Source of the DNA: Shuttleworthella satelles DSM 14600
GTDB lineage: Bacteria > Bacillota > Clostridia > Lachnospirales > Lachnospiraceae
DNA: 64,000 bases
Assembly: GCF_000160115.1 (NCBI RefSeq)
Contig: NZ_GG665867.1
Coordinates: 62,001-126,000, forward strand
Direction: 5' to 3'
Shown here: positions 1-8,813 of the stretch, one piece after another
How the letters are laid out: each line of letters opens with the position of its first letter
Numbering within the stretch: position 1 is the first letter of the stretch
The notes under the pieces: model-generated
What the model was told of the DNA's origin: nothing
The model's database searches: none
The model's input: the letters and a program-made list of their open reading frames with translations, nothing else
Position numbers and translations under genes: made by a program

Positions 1-2008
1 TGGCGGAGTCCGGATCCTGCTCCTTGTGGTACATGCGGGGCTTGACGATCTCAATGTACCAGTCGCAGAACTCATCCCAGATAAAATCGAAGACCTTCTG
101 TACCGCGATCCCCAGCTCATACCTCTCCATGTTGTCCGTAAGCTCTTTTACCACGGTATTCAGGCGGCTTTTGATCCAGCGATCTTCTATTTTCAACTCA
201 CTGGACGCCGGCTCATGCAGGCTGACCCCGTCCAGATTCATCAGGATGAAGCGGGAGGCGTTCCAGACCTTATTGGCGAAATTGCGGCTGTTCTCCACAC
301 GCTCGATATAAAAGCGCATGTCATTGCCGGGCGCGTTTCCCGTGATCAGAGTCAGGCGCAGGGCGTCGGCCCCGTATCGGTCGATGATCTCCAGGGGATC
401 AATCCCGTTGCCTAAAGACTTAGACATCTTGCGCCCCTGGTCGTCGCGGACCAGGCCGTGGATCAGGACATGGTGGAAGGGAGCCTTACCGGTCTGCTCC
501 AGGGCGGAGAACATCATGCGGATGACCCAGAAGAAGATGATGTCGTATCCCGTTACCAGAACATCAGTCGGATAGAAGTAGTCCAGCTCCGGCGTCTCCT
601 TTGGCCAGCCCAGGGTGGCAAAGGGCCAGAGGGCGGAGGAGAACCAGGTATCCAGGGTGTCCTCATCCTGGACGAAATGCCTGCCCTTGCACTGAGGGCA
701 GATCTCCGGGGCTCCGCCCCGTCTCACGACAATCCGGCCGCAGTCCTGGCAGTAATAGGCCGGAATCCGGTGTCCCCACCAGAGCTGACGGGAGATACAC
801 CAGTCCTTGATGTTCTCCAGCCAGTGCTCATAGGTTTTCCCGTAGTTCTCGGGGACAAAGCGCATCTCTCCCCGGTGAAAAGAGTCGAGTGCCTCCTTCC
901 CCATCTCCTTCATACGGACAAACCACTGGGGTTTGATCATAGGCTCAACCGTCGTGTGGCAGCGATCATGAGTGCCGACGGCATGGGTGTGGGGAACAAC
1001 CTTGACCAGAAGGCCCAGCCGATCCAAGTCCTCCACCATGGCCCTGCGGGCCTCATAGCGGTCCATGCCCGCGTACTTGCCGCAGCGGTCATTCAATGTG
1101 GCGTCGTCATTTAAAATGTTGATCTCTTCCAGCTGATGGCGCCTGCCCACCTCGAAATCATTGGGATCGTGGGCGGGCGTGATCTTCACGCAGCCGGTTC
1201 CGAATTCTCTGTCGACATACTCGTCGGCGATCACCGGAATCTTCCGGTCCGTCAGGGGAAGGAGGAGCATTTTGCCGACCAGGTCCCGATAGCGGTCATC
1301 CTCAGGATTGACAGCGACAGCCGTATCCCCCAGGAGGGTCTCGGGACGGGTCGTCGCGATCTCAACGAACCGGCCCTCCTCTCCCTCAATCGGGTACTTA
1401 ATATGCCAGAAGCTGCCCTCCTGTTCCTCGTGCTCGACCTCCGCGTCAGACAGGGAGGTCTGACAGCTGGGACACCAGTTGATGATCCGGCTGCCCCGAT
1501 AGATATAGCCTTTCTCATACAGGCGGCAGAAGACCTCCTCGACCGCCTCGGAGCAGCCCCGGTCCATAGTGAAGCGCTCCCTCTCCCAGTCCGCGGAACT
1601 CCCCAGCTTCTTCAGCTGATTAATAATCGCGCGGCCGTATTCCTCTCTCCAGTCCCAGCAGTATTCCAGGAACTTCTCCCTGCCGATGGCCAGCTTGTCA
1701 ATCCCCTTTCCCTTCAGGGCATTGGTCACCTTGACTTCCGTGGCGATGGCCGCGTGATCCATCCCCGGCTGCCAGAGGGCTTCATAGCCCTGCATGCGCT
1801 TGTAGCGGATCAGAATATCCTGCATGGTATTATCCAGGGCATGACCCATATGCAGCTTTCCGGTGATATTGGGAGGGGGCATGACAATGGTGAAGGGCTT
1901 CTTATCCCGGTTCACCTGAGCGTGAAAATATCCCTTATTCTCCCATTTCTCATACAGGCGGACCTCAATCCCCTTAGGATCATAGGTCTTGGCAAGCTCC
2001 CTGCTCAT
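1..2008 (-). CDS. valS: Valine--tRNA ligase (partial, 3' end outside window)
   Basis: Charges tRNA-Val with valine in the cytoplasm. About 669 N-terminal residues are present; the family is usually near 880, so roughly 210 C-terminal residues (anticodon-binding and coiled-coil parts) lie before position 1. The class I HIGH-type signature appears as [14 protein letters not shown] near residues 41-54, and KMSKSLGN, the second ATP-site motif, is encoded near 405-435. The ATG at 2006-2008 is preceded by AAGGAG. A consensus promoter sits about 185 bp upstream (2193-2221), giving a long leader in which I find no T-box motif, although Firmicute valS genes are often T-box controlled. Confidence 0.97.
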   Translation of the reverse strand, partial: MSRELAKTYDPKGIEVRLYEKWENKGYFHAQVNRDKKPFTIVMPPPNITGKLHMGHALDNTMQDILIRYKRMQGYEALWQPGMDHAAIATEVKVTNALKGKGIDKLAIGREKFLEYCWDWREEYGRAIINQLKKLGSSADWERERFTMDRGCSEAVEEVFCRLYEKGYIYRGSRIINWCPSCQTSLSDAEVEHEEQEGSFWHIKYPIEGEEGRFVEIATTRPETLLGDTAVAVNPEDDRYRDLVGKMLLLPLTDRKIPVIADEYVDREFGTGCVKITPAHDPNDFEVGRRHQLEEINILNDDATLNDRCGKYAGMDRYEARRAMVEDLDRLGLLVKVVPHTHAVGTHDRCHTTVEPMIKPQWFVRMKEMGKEALDSFHRGEMRFVPENYGKTYEHWLENIKDWCISRQLWWGHRIPAYYCQDCGRIVVRRGGAPEICPQCKGRHFVQDEDTLDTWFSSALWPFATLGWPKETPELDYFYPTDVLVTGYDIIFFWVIRMMFSALEQTGKAPFHHVLIHGLVRDDQGRKMSKSLGNGIDPLEIIDRYGADALRLTLITGNAPGNDMRFYIERVENSRNFANKVWNASRFILMNLDGVSLHEPASSELKIEDRWIKSRLNTVVKELTDNMERYELGIAVQKVFDFIWDEFCDWYIEIVKPRMYHKEQDPDSA

Positions 2009-2192
2009 ACAAACTCCTTCCCTGGTCGAAAAAGACCGTGAAACAGCGCATACCGACCGCCATACTCGCGATGACATTCCTGTTCCCGCGCGATATATGG
2101 CGACCAGCATGGCATTTCACAGCCTCGTCATGCCTCTTCCTTCCGATTGGCTCTACTCTCTGTTTCCTGCGCCAAAGCCGTAATCTCTAGTC

Positions 2193-2221
2193 ATTTTAAG
2201 CGGATCCGGGGGGCTTGTCAA
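2193..2221 (-). promoter_or_regulatory. Promoter of valS
   Basis: On the minus strand TTGACA (2216-2221) and TAAAAT (2193-2198) are separated by exactly 17 bp. This is a near-consensus sigma-A promoter pointing at valS. The predicted leader is about 180 nt and contains pairable segments (for example CGCCATA/TATGGCG) but no recognisable T-box sequence. Confidence 0.7.
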
Positions 2222-2344
2222 CGTGCCGGACAGGCACTCAAACCCACACCGGACGGGCACCCAAGCCTGCCGCTCAAGCCTGCCCGCCCGTCCGGGTTAC
2301 AGATCCGCCCAGACAGGCAAAAATCAGGCAAGGCAAAAGCAACG
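2222..2344. repeat. Inverted and direct repeats between the feo operon and valS
   Basis: No gene is supported in 2009-2475 (467 bp), which holds the valS leader and promoter, this repeat patch and the feo terminator. CCGGACGGGC (2249-2258) and GCCCGTCCGG (2286-2295) form a perfect 10-bp inverted repeat. Its loop carries two copies of CAAGCCTGCC (2262-2271, 2275-2284). A related CCGGACAGGCAC lies at 2226-2237. The function is unknown. Confidence 0.5.
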
Positions 2345-2382
2345 TAAAAGAGCACAGCCGGCATGAAGCGCCGACCGTGCCC
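2345..2382 (-). terminator. Terminator of the feo operon
   Basis: Read on the minus strand, GGGCACGGTCGGC (2370-2382) pairs with GCCGGCTGTGCTC (2350-2362) over 13 positions including G-U pairs. The loop is 7 nt and TTTT follows. It lies about 95 bp after the last feo gene and upstream of the valS promoter. Confidence 0.65.
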
Positions 2383-2475
2383 TATCATCCGTGACAGATA
2401 AGTGCCCACGGGCACAGATCTGATTCCCTTTACTCCAGGAGCACAAAATCAATATCCGCTCTCCTGCCTGGAATA

Positions 2476-2628
2476 TCAGCCCTTCTTCTCCTCGGTACAG
2501 CAGGATCCATCTGCGCAGTTTCCGCTGCAGCCGATGCAGCCTCCGGAATGACGGATCACATGAACACAGCCGATCACCAGTGCCACAATGGCAACAATCG
2601 CAATGATACTTCCAACAATCGTAGGCAT
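2476..2628 (-). CDS. FeoB-associated Cys-rich membrane peptide
   Basis: A 50-residue protein with one N-terminal membrane helix (about residues 3-23) and a short tail rich in cysteine (CIGCSGNC, then SCC). This is the architecture of the FeoB-associated Cys-rich membrane protein family found after feoB in Firmicutes. The exact role is not established; the cysteines could handle Fe(II) near the FeoB pore. The ATG at 2626-2628 is chosen because AAAGGAG precedes it by 6 bases; longer readings have no such site and add a non-conserved extension. It is the last gene of the iron operon. Confidence 0.85.
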   Translation of the reverse strand: MPTIVGSIIAIVAIVALVIGCVHVIRHSGGCIGCSGNCADGSCCTEEKKG

Positions 2629-2762
2629 ATTTGCTCCTTTCTCATCAGATCCCTTGGCGAAGGAACTCTGACGACAATAATAACACTGATATTTTTCAAA
2701 TGCGCGCAGATCAAAGACAGATCTGCACGCATTGATTTGCATTTACGGCAATGAGAAATTCA

Positions 2763-5072
2763 TTACTGCTTATTCTTCTCCAAAGCCTCAACAGAGGTCT
2801 CGCCTCTCACTGTCTCCTCAGGTACATAGCCCTTGCGGAAGAGCAGGTAGAGAACGCCTGCCAGGAGGATGAAGCCCAAAACAGACGCGGCGGTGAAGGG
2901 TACGCCGAAGGCCAGACCGATGACACGATAGACGATCAGTGACACAACATAGGCCCAAGCGCACATCCAGCCGACTGCGGCCCAGAACCACTTGCGGTTG
3001 TTCATCTCTCTGCGGATGGCGCCCATAGCGGCAAAGCAGGGGGCGCAGAGCAGGTTGAAGCACATGAAGGCATAGGCGGAAATGGGGGTGTAGTCCTTGG
3101 CCACATTGTCCCAGATCTGCTCACCGTCGTCCTCCAGATCATCATCTCCCTGATAGTTATAGAGAACGCCGAAGGTGCCGACTACATTCTCCTTGGCCAG
3201 AAGTCCGGTCACAGACGCGACGGTCGGTCTCCAGGAGCCGAAGCCATTGGGTCTGAAGATGGTAGAAATGGGCTGGGCGACGGTAGCCAGAATGGAGGAG
3301 TCCATATAGGAGACCTCATCCTCATCCACATTCATCTTCTCCGCCAGATCAGTGACGATCTGCGGATTCTCCTCGACCGCGTTGTCCCAGTTGTCATCCT
3401 GCAGATAGGAGAACTTCCCTTCAATGAAGCCGAAGTTGGAGGCGAACCAGATGATCATGGTCGCGAGAATAATCATGGAACCGGCGCGCTTTACGAAGGA
3501 GAAGCCTCTCTCCCAGGTGGCGCGGGCGACATTGCCCACGGAGGGCACATGATAGGCGGGCAGCTCCATAACGAAGGGAGCCGGCTCTCCCGCGAAGGCC
3601 TTGAATTTCTTCAGAATAATTCCTGAGAGAACAATGGAAGCCATTCCGATAAAGTAAGCGGACACGGCGATCAGGGAGTTGCCTCCGAAGATCGCTCCGG
3701 CGATCAGGCCGATGATGGGCATCTTGGCGCCGCAGGGGATAAAGGTGGTAATCATAACCGTCAGACGGCGGTCACGGTTATTCTCAATGGTACGAGTTGC
3801 CATGATTCCGGGAACGCCGCAGCCGACGCCGACTAAAACCGGAATGAAGGACTTGCCGGACAGGCCGAACTGGCGGAAGATACGATCCATGACAAAGGCG
3901 ACACGGGCCATATATCCGATGTCCTCCAGAATCGCCAGGCAGAGGAACATAACGACGATCTGGGGAACGAAGCCCAGCACAGACCCGACACCCGGGATAA
4001 TTCCGCTCTGAATCAAAGAGTAGATAATTCCTCCCTCCTTAAGGTGCAGGACACCTAAGAGGAGCATATCCATCCAGGCCGGAACCAGCTTGGCGAAGAG
4101 TTCCTCGTTGATCCAGTTGGTCGCGATGGTTCCGATTCCGATATGACTGCCGAAGTCCCCGTTGGCGCCGCCCATGGAAACGGCATAGACGAAGGCCATG
4201 ATAACAACGAAAATCGGCAGGCCCAGCCAGCGGTTGGTGACAATGCGGTCGATCCGGTCGGATATGGTCATGGCGTGCTTGCCCGCCTTCTTCTTGACCG
4301 CGGAGGAGATAATCTTTGCAATATACTCATAGCGGGCATTGGTCACAATCGACTCGGAGTCGTCGTCGTAGTGATCCTCACAGGCGGAGACGATGTCCTC
4401 AATCTGGCTCTCGACGTCCTTAAAGCGGCCTGACTCCATCATCTTGGAGTCTCTCTCAAAGAGCTTGATGGCGTACCAGTGCGCGAACCTGGCGTCGACC
4501 TTGCCCGCGATCAGGTTCTCGATCTTGTCAATCGCAACCTGGTCCTCTCCGCTGAAGATGGCCGGAGCGACGACCCCCTGCTTGGACTTGGCAGCCTTTA
4601 CCGCCAGCTCCGCCGCCTGCGTGGTGGACTCATTCTTGAGCGCGGAGATCTCGATTGTCGGGACCCCCAGCTCCACAGCCAGTTTCTTGACGTCGATGGA
4701 GTCTCCGTTCTTCCGAACCAGATCCATCATGTTCACTGCTAAAACCACAGGAGTCCCCAGCTCCATCAGCTGGGTTGTCAGATAGAGGTTACGCTCAATA
4801 TTGGTTCCGTCGACGATGTTTAAAATAACATCCGGTTTCTCCTCTACCAGATACTGTCTGGAGACGACCTCCTCCAGAGTGTAGGGAGAGAGAGAATAGA
4901 TACCCGGTAAATCCTGGATCGTCACATCATTGTGACCCTTGAGTTTACCTTCCTTCTTCTCAACCGTAACACCGGGCCAGTTACCGACATACTGTCTGGC
5001 GCCAGTCAGGTTATTAAACAACGTCGTTTTACCGCAGTTGGGGTTACCTGCCAGAGCAATTTTGATACTCAC
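2763..5072 (-). CDS. feoB: Ferrous iron transport protein B
   Basis: Membrane Fe(II) importer with an N-terminal G-protein domain. Of 769 residues, the first ~270 carry GNPNCGKT (G1, residues 9-16), DLPG (G3, near 54) and NMMD (G4, near 113). The rest is a polytopic core with the paired Gate-type repeats seen in FeoB. It starts with GTG at 5072, with GGAGG five bases upstream. It lies 9 bp after feoA and is followed by the Cys-rich FeoB-associated peptide. An acidic insertion (around LEDDGEQIWDN) lies in the C-terminal half. It is probably controlled by the palindrome in the operon promoter. Confidence 0.98.
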   Translation of the reverse strand: MSIKIALAGNPNCGKTTLFNNLTGARQYVGNWPGVTVEKKEGKLKGHNDVTIQDLPGIYSLSPYTLEEVVSRQYLVEEKPDVILNIVDGTNIERNLYLTTQLMELGTPVVLAVNMMDLVRKNGDSIDVKKLAVELGVPTIEISALKNESTTQAAELAVKAAKSKQGVVAPAIFSGEDQVAIDKIENLIAGKVDARFAHWYAIKLFERDSKMMESGRFKDVESQIEDIVSACEDHYDDDSESIVTNARYEYIAKIISSAVKKKAGKHAMTISDRIDRIVTNRWLGLPIFVVIMAFVYAVSMGGANGDFGSHIGIGTIATNWINEELFAKLVPAWMDMLLLGVLHLKEGGIIYSLIQSGIIPGVGSVLGFVPQIVVMFLCLAILEDIGYMARVAFVMDRIFRQFGLSGKSFIPVLVGVGCGVPGIMATRTIENNRDRRLTVMITTFIPCGAKMPIIGLIAGAIFGGNSLIAVSAYFIGMASIVLSGIILKKFKAFAGEPAPFVMELPAYHVPSVGNVARATWERGFSFVKRAGSMIILATMIIWFASNFGFIEGKFSYLQDDNWDNAVEENPQIVTDLAEKMNVDEDEVSYMDSSILATVAQPISTIFRPNGFGSWRPTVASVTGLLAKENVVGTFGVLYNYQGDDDLEDDGEQIWDNVAKDYTPISAYAFMCFNLLCAPCFAAMGAIRREMNNRKWFWAAVGWMCAWAYVVSLIVYRVIGLAFGVPFTAASVLGFILLAGVLYLLFRKGYVPEETVRGETSVEALEKNKQ

Positions 5073-5081
5073 ACTTGCCTC

Positions 5082-5306
5082 CTACTCTTCTACTTCAATC
5101 ATCTCTGCGTCCGCCTTGCGGATGGAGAGCTCATAACCGCGCACATTCAACTCCATGGGATCGCCCAGGGGAGCCACCTTGCGAACCAGAATTTCTACTC
5201 CCTTAGTGATCCCCATATCCATGATACGGCGCTTGGTCGGGCCCTCTCCGTGCAGACGTCTGACCGTCGCCTTTTCCCCAACCTTAACATCTTTGAGTAC
5301 TTTCAT
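5082..5306 (-). CDS. feoA: FeoA family protein (first copy next to feoB)
   Basis: A 74-residue SH3-like FeoA protein (MKVLKDVKVGEKATVRRL...). Such proteins bind or modulate FeoB at the cytoplasmic face. The ATG at 5304-5306 is preferred because AGAGGAG lies just upstream; an upstream in-frame start would add six residues and overlap that site. The conserved features PTKRRIMDMGITKG and VRGYELSIRKADAEMI are typical. It is one of two adjacent FeoA proteins in this operon. Confidence 0.92.
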   Translation of the reverse strand: MKVLKDVKVGEKATVRRLHGEGPTKRRIMDMGITKGVEILVRKVAPLGDPMELNVRGYELSIRKADAEMIEVEE

Positions 5307-5390
5307 ATTCTCCTCTTTCTGCACAATAAAATGCCTGCTGCTCTTGCCTCAGGCATTGCCAAACCATACTGCTCGGTGTCCGGACTCTCT

Positions 5391-5603
5391 CTATACCATA
5401 ATCCGGTTCGCCATACCTGCATCAATCGCAACGCGAGAGGACTTGATCTGTACAATCAAGTTGCTTCCGTTATCACTGACCACCATGACCTCTTCGCCGG
5501 GGACGAAGCCCAGCTCGGACAGGTGGTTGCGCACACTGTCGCGCCCGTTGATTTTAATGATCGTATTCTTGCTGCCCTGATCTGCCATGGAAAGCGGCAT
5601 CAT
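5391..5603 (-). CDS. FeoA family protein (second copy)
   Basis: About 70 residues with the FeoA core (HLSELGFVPGEEVMVVSDNG... VAIDAGMANRIMV). Several start codons lie together at 5600-5612. The GAGGTG Shine-Dalgarno fits best with ATG at 5603 (or 5600). Tandem feoA genes before feoB are common in Clostridia, and the two proteins probably act together at FeoB. It lies 84 bp upstream of the other feoA and 21 bp downstream of the HMA gene, so one transcript is likely. Confidence 0.88.
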   Translation of the reverse strand: MMPLSMADQGSKNTIIKINGRDSVRNHLSELGFVPGEEVMVVSDNGSNLIVQIKSSRVAIDAGMANRIMV

Positions 5604-5624
5604 CAACATCACCTCGATTCTCTC

Positions 5625-5879
5625 TCAGAAGCGTCCGAACAGCCCCTTCTTCTGGCAGGGAAGGCACTCAGCACCCAGGTAGTCATACCCGGTCTCCTGA
5701 ATCGCCGCCTCAAGAGCGTCCAGATCCACCTTCTCCTCTGTGAGGAAGGTAGCCTGCTTCTTCCTGCGGTCCGCCTTCACCTTCTTCGCCGATGGGACGG
5801 CCTTGCGGATTGCTTCGGCGATATGCGTCTCGCACATGTTGCACATCATACCTTCAATTTTGGCTTTCGTCTGATACAT
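5625..5879 (-). CDS. Heavy-metal-associated (HMA) domain protein
   Basis: An 84-residue ferredoxin-like HMA protein. The metal site reads GMMCNMCETH near residues 10-19, matching the family pattern MxCxxC, and a second cysteine pair (CLPC) sits near the C-terminus. It is the first gene of the feo operon. It may act as a metal chaperone or sensor for the transporter, but this role is inferred from position. The start at 5877-5879 has AAAGGA upstream; a longer reading from 5948 would run through the promoter and is rejected. Confidence 0.85.
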   Translation of the reverse strand: MYQTKAKIEGMMCNMCETHIAEAIRKAVPSAKKVKADRRKKQATFLTEEKVDLDALEAAIQETGYDYLGAECLPCQKKGLFGRF

Positions 5880-5910
5880 CCAGTTAGTCCTTTCTAACCA
5901 GTAATAGTAT

Positions 5911-5941
5911 ATTGTAAGGGTACCCTTACTTCCATAGTCAA
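5911..5941 (-). promoter_or_regulatory. feo operon promoter with palindromic metal-regulator operator
   Basis: On the minus strand TTGACT (5936-5941) and TACAAT (5911-5916) are separated by 19 bp. Within the spacer, and touching the -10, lies the perfect 16-bp palindrome GTAAGGGTACCCTTAC (5914-5929). A sequence with TTAGGCTAGGC character (about 5954-5966) lies just upstream. Half-sites of this kind resemble DtxR-family operators, and a DtxR-type regulator is encoded at 8814. Iron-dependent repression of feo is the simplest reading. Confidence 0.65.
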
Positions 5942-6056
5942 ATTGCACAGATTTGCCTAGCCTAACAGGCGATTTTCAACAAAAAATTACCTCTATTCTC
6001 AAATGCTTCTGCAAAAATTCTCATATCCTTCCTCAAAACGCGCTTGGCCGACCGCA

Positions 6057-6752
6057 TTAGCCCTGCCCATAGTAGGCATGGGCCCCATGCTTGCGATAGA
6101 AATGCTTGTCGCGGATGGCGTCCTGAGCCGGTCTGGCCTGTGGATTGATTTGCTCTGTCTGACAGGCCATTCGAGCCAGCTCCTCCAGAACGACGGCATG
6201 GTAAACCGCCTGAGCGGCATCCTTCCCCCAGCAAAAGGGTCCGTGGCTGGCGCAGAGAACCGCCGGCGTGAAGACCGGATTCAGTCCCCGCTCGTCGAAG
6301 GTCTCCAGGATGACATTGCCCGTCTCCTCCTCATAGGCCGTTTCTATCTCCTGCGGCGTCAGATCTCTGGTGCAGGGAACGGGACCGTAGAAATAGTCCG
6401 CGTGCGTCGTCCCGTAGAGAGGGATATCCCGTCTCGCCTGAGCCCAGGAAGCCGCCATGGAAGAATGGGTGTGAACAATGCCCCCGATTTGGGGCCAGGC
6501 CCGGTAGAGCCGCAGATGCGTTGCCGTATCCGAAGAGGGGCGCAGATCTCCCTCTACCTGTCTGCCCTTAAGGTCTAAAACGACCAGCTTCTCCGGGGTC
6601 AGATCCTCATAGTTAAGGCCGCTCGGCTTGATGACAATCAAGCCGCGTTTCCGGTCAATCCCCGAGACATTGCCCCAGGTATAGGTCACCAGCCCGCGCG
6701 CGGGCAGCTCCATATTGGCCCGGTAGACTTCCATCCGCAATTCTTCCAGCAT
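6057..6752 (-). CDS. araD: L-ribulose-5-phosphate 4-epimerase
   Basis: Interconverts L-ribulose-5-phosphate and D-xylulose-5-phosphate. The length (231) matches E. coli AraD. All zinc ligands and catalytic positions are present one residue earlier than in E. coli: D75, H94, H96, D119, H170, and a C-terminal Tyr in HAYYGQG. It follows an FGGY kinase by 176 bp on the same strand, which fits a pentose (arabinose or ribulose) pathway. AAGGAG precedes the ATG. L-xylulose or ascorbate-pathway paralogues share the fold, so the physiological substrate is not certain. Confidence 0.9.
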   Translation of the reverse strand: MLEELRMEVYRANMELPARGLVTYTWGNVSGIDRKRGLIVIKPSGLNYEDLTPEKLVVLDLKGRQVEGDLRPSSDTATHLRLYRAWPQIGGIVHTHSSMAASWAQARRDIPLYGTTHADYFYGPVPCTRDLTPQEIETAYEEETGNVILETFDERGLNPVFTPAVLCASHGPFCWGKDAAQAVYHAVVLEELARMACQTEQINPQARPAQDAIRDKHFYRKHGAHAYYGQG

Positions 6753-6928
6753 ATCCTTCTCCTTCTTTTGTCTCTCTACCTTATCTTTGTGTGGACAGAC
6801 CCTGTCCGCTTCTGTTCACTGCCTGCCATCCTTCTTATTTGAATAAGCCTGCCCGCACTCAAAGAGTCGCCTTAGACCGGCTTTGACCCGCTCCTGTCGG
6901 CTCACAAGGGCCGCCTGTTCTGAAGAGT

Positions 6929-8539
6929 CTAATCCTGCCTTCTGCTCTGTAAGCGTTCTCCGGCGAGCCGCTCAAGCGCAAGTCCCTCCCGATAGTCTTG
7001 CATGTAGCGCTCAAAGCCCTCGACATCCTCAGGATCCGGCGTCATAGTCTTCGTCTCCATCCGACAGAAGACCTCCTTCTTCAGATAGGTCGCCAGATCC
7101 GGCCGAGCCATTGATTCCGTCAGCATGTATGCCGCTAAAACGGCGATTCCCCAGGAGCCTCCCTCAGAGGCCGTCGCCAGAAGTGAGACAGGGGTGTTCA
7201 GAGCGGCCGCCATGAAGCGCTGTCCTACTCCTCTGGTCTTGAAGAGGCCTCCGTGCGCGTACATGCGCTCCAGCGGCACGCCCTCTTCCTTGAGCAGGAT
7301 GTCCATGCCGATTTTGAGCGTAGCCATGGAGGAATAGAGGTTGGATCGCATGAAATTCGCCAGTGTGAAATGGTCTTCCGGTCGTCTGACCTGCATGGGA
7401 CGGCCAAGAGAGCAGCCGGTCACATGTTCCCCGGACAAATAATTGTAGGAGATCAGGCCTCCGCAATCCGCCTCTCCGGCCAGAGCCTCTTCATATAGCT
7501 TGCCGTAGAGACTGTCCATATCCATCTCTATTCCGGCCAGTCGATTATAGTCCGCAAAGAGCTGAACCCAGGCATTGAGGTCACTGGTGCCGTTGTTGCA
7601 GTGGGCCATGGCGACGGGCTTTCCGTCCGCTGTCGTCAGCAGGTCCAGCTCACGGTGGATATGGGAAAAGAAGTGATCCATGACGATCATCGCGAAAATA
7701 GAGGTCCCTGCGGACACGTTCCCGCTGCCCGCGGCCACGCTATTAGTCGCGACCATACCTGTTCCCGCGTCTCCCTCCGGCGGGCAGAGCGGAATTCCGG
7801 GGATCAGATCCCCCTCGGGATCCAGACATCTGGCCCCGTCCTCTGTCAGGTAGCCCGCCCTCTGTCCGGCCGACAGGGGCTTCGGCAGAATCTTCATCAG
7901 GTCCAGGTTCAGACCGGCAATGACAGGATCCACCTGGAAACTGGCAATGTGATCCGCCCGATAATTCCGGGTCTTCTCGTCAATCGGGAACATGCCGGAG
8001 GCATCTCCGATTCCCAGCACCTTTTCCCCGGTCAGCTTCCAGTGCACATAGCCCGCCAGCGTTGTCAGAAAATCAATCCTGGCCACATGCTCTTCCCCAT
8101 TCAGGACGGCCTGGTAGAGGTGGGCGACGCTCCAGCGCTGGGGAATATGATAGGAAAAGAGTTCTGTGAGCCGGTCCGACGCCCTCTCTGTCATCGTGTT
8201 GCGCCAGGTTCGGAAGGGAACCAGCAGATTTTTGTCCCGGTCAAAGGCCAGGTAGCCATGCATCATCCCGCTGACTCCGAGCGCTGCCAGCTTGGACAGC
8301 TTTACCCCATAGCGATCGAAGACATCCCTCTTCATGGAGGCATAGCAAGCAGCCAGGCCCTTCCAGACGTCCTCCAGATGATAGGTCCAAATGCCATTCT
8401 CCAGTCGATTCTCCCAGGTGTAGTCTCCCCCGGCGATCGGCCGGTGACTCTCGTCGATCAGAACCGCCTTGATTCTGGTGGAACCGAATTCGATTCCCAG
8501 TACTGCTTTTCCCTCTGCAATTGTCTCTTTCGCCCCCAT
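6929..8539 (-). CDS. FGGY-family carbohydrate kinase, ribulokinase-like
   Basis: A 536-residue sugar kinase of the hexokinase/actin fold. The N-terminal phosphate-1 motif is GIEFGSTRIK (residues ~15-24), followed by GVSGMMHGYL and, in the C-terminal half, GTSIFAM and ASEGGSWGIA nucleotide-site segments. Pairing with araD suggests phosphorylation of L-ribulose (AraB role), but the sequence is not a classic AraB and xylulokinase-like activity is possible. AAAAGGAGG precedes the ATG. A palindrome, GTGCACGTGCAC, lies about 90 bp upstream and may be the operator. Confidence 0.85.
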   Translation of the reverse strand: MGAKETIAEGKAVLGIEFGSTRIKAVLIDESHRPIAGGDYTWENRLENGIWTYHLEDVWKGLAACYASMKRDVFDRYGVKLSKLAALGVSGMMHGYLAFDRDKNLLVPFRTWRNTMTERASDRLTELFSYHIPQRWSVAHLYQAVLNGEEHVARIDFLTTLAGYVHWKLTGEKVLGIGDASGMFPIDEKTRNYRADHIASFQVDPVIAGLNLDLMKILPKPLSAGQRAGYLTEDGARCLDPEGDLIPGIPLCPPEGDAGTGMVATNSVAAGSGNVSAGTSIFAMIVMDHFFSHIHRELDLLTTADGKPVAMAHCNNGTSDLNAWVQLFADYNRLAGIEMDMDSLYGKLYEEALAGEADCGGLISYNYLSGEHVTGCSLGRPMQVRRPEDHFTLANFMRSNLYSSMATLKIGMDILLKEEGVPLERMYAHGGLFKTRGVGQRFMAAALNTPVSLLATASEGGSWGIAVLAAYMLTESMARPDLATYLKKEVFCRMETKTMTPDPEDVEGFERYMQDYREGLALERLAGERLQSRRQD

Positions 8540-8625
8540 AGTTCCTCCTTTTTTCCGCGGGAGATTTTCCGTCTTTCCTCCGCCTTATGCTTTCCTCTAT
8601 CAATTATCACTGTCTTTCGGTTTGT

Positions 8626-8637
8626 GTGCACGTGCAC
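8626..8637. promoter_or_regulatory. Palindromic operator candidate upstream of the ribulokinase/epimerase pair
   Basis: GTGCACGTGCAC is a perfect 12-bp palindrome in the divergent region between the kinase gene and the DtxR-type gene. Its core TGCACGTGCA differs from the AraR core TGTACGTACA of Bacillus only by symmetric T-to-C and A-to-G changes. Recognition by an AraR-like or LacI-type regulator is inferred; no such regulator gene lies in the window. Confidence 0.4.
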
Positions 8638-8641
8638 GTTT

Positions 8642-8734
8642 TCTCTATCCTATCAGCTTGACGGGCATTCTTCAATCGGGAATCAGCTTTTCGCCTGCTG
8701 ATACAATCGGGAATCAGGTTAGCGCTTGCTTTTC
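8642..8734. repeat. Tandem repeat, about 31-bp unit, three imperfect copies
   Basis: The clearest copies begin CAATCGGGAATCAG at 8673 and 8704 (offset 31). A diverged copy sharing ATCAGCTT precedes them. The array sits between the divergent kinase and DtxR-type genes and does not encode protein. Confidence 0.65.
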
Positions 8735-8813
8735 CTCTCTGAGAGTCTTATCATATCAGTTGTATAAAATCTTTTTTGTGCAAGCTTATTTTGCAACCAC
8801 AAGGGGTGTGCTT

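Noticed and set aside
458-1114. Long plus-strand frames opposite valS and other genes
   Set aside because: These are mirror frames of GC-rich minus-strand genes; they have no ribosome binding sites and no family motifs.
2009-2190. T-box riboswitch before valS
   Set aside because: The conserved T-box sequence and the terminator/antiterminator pair are missing from the leader.
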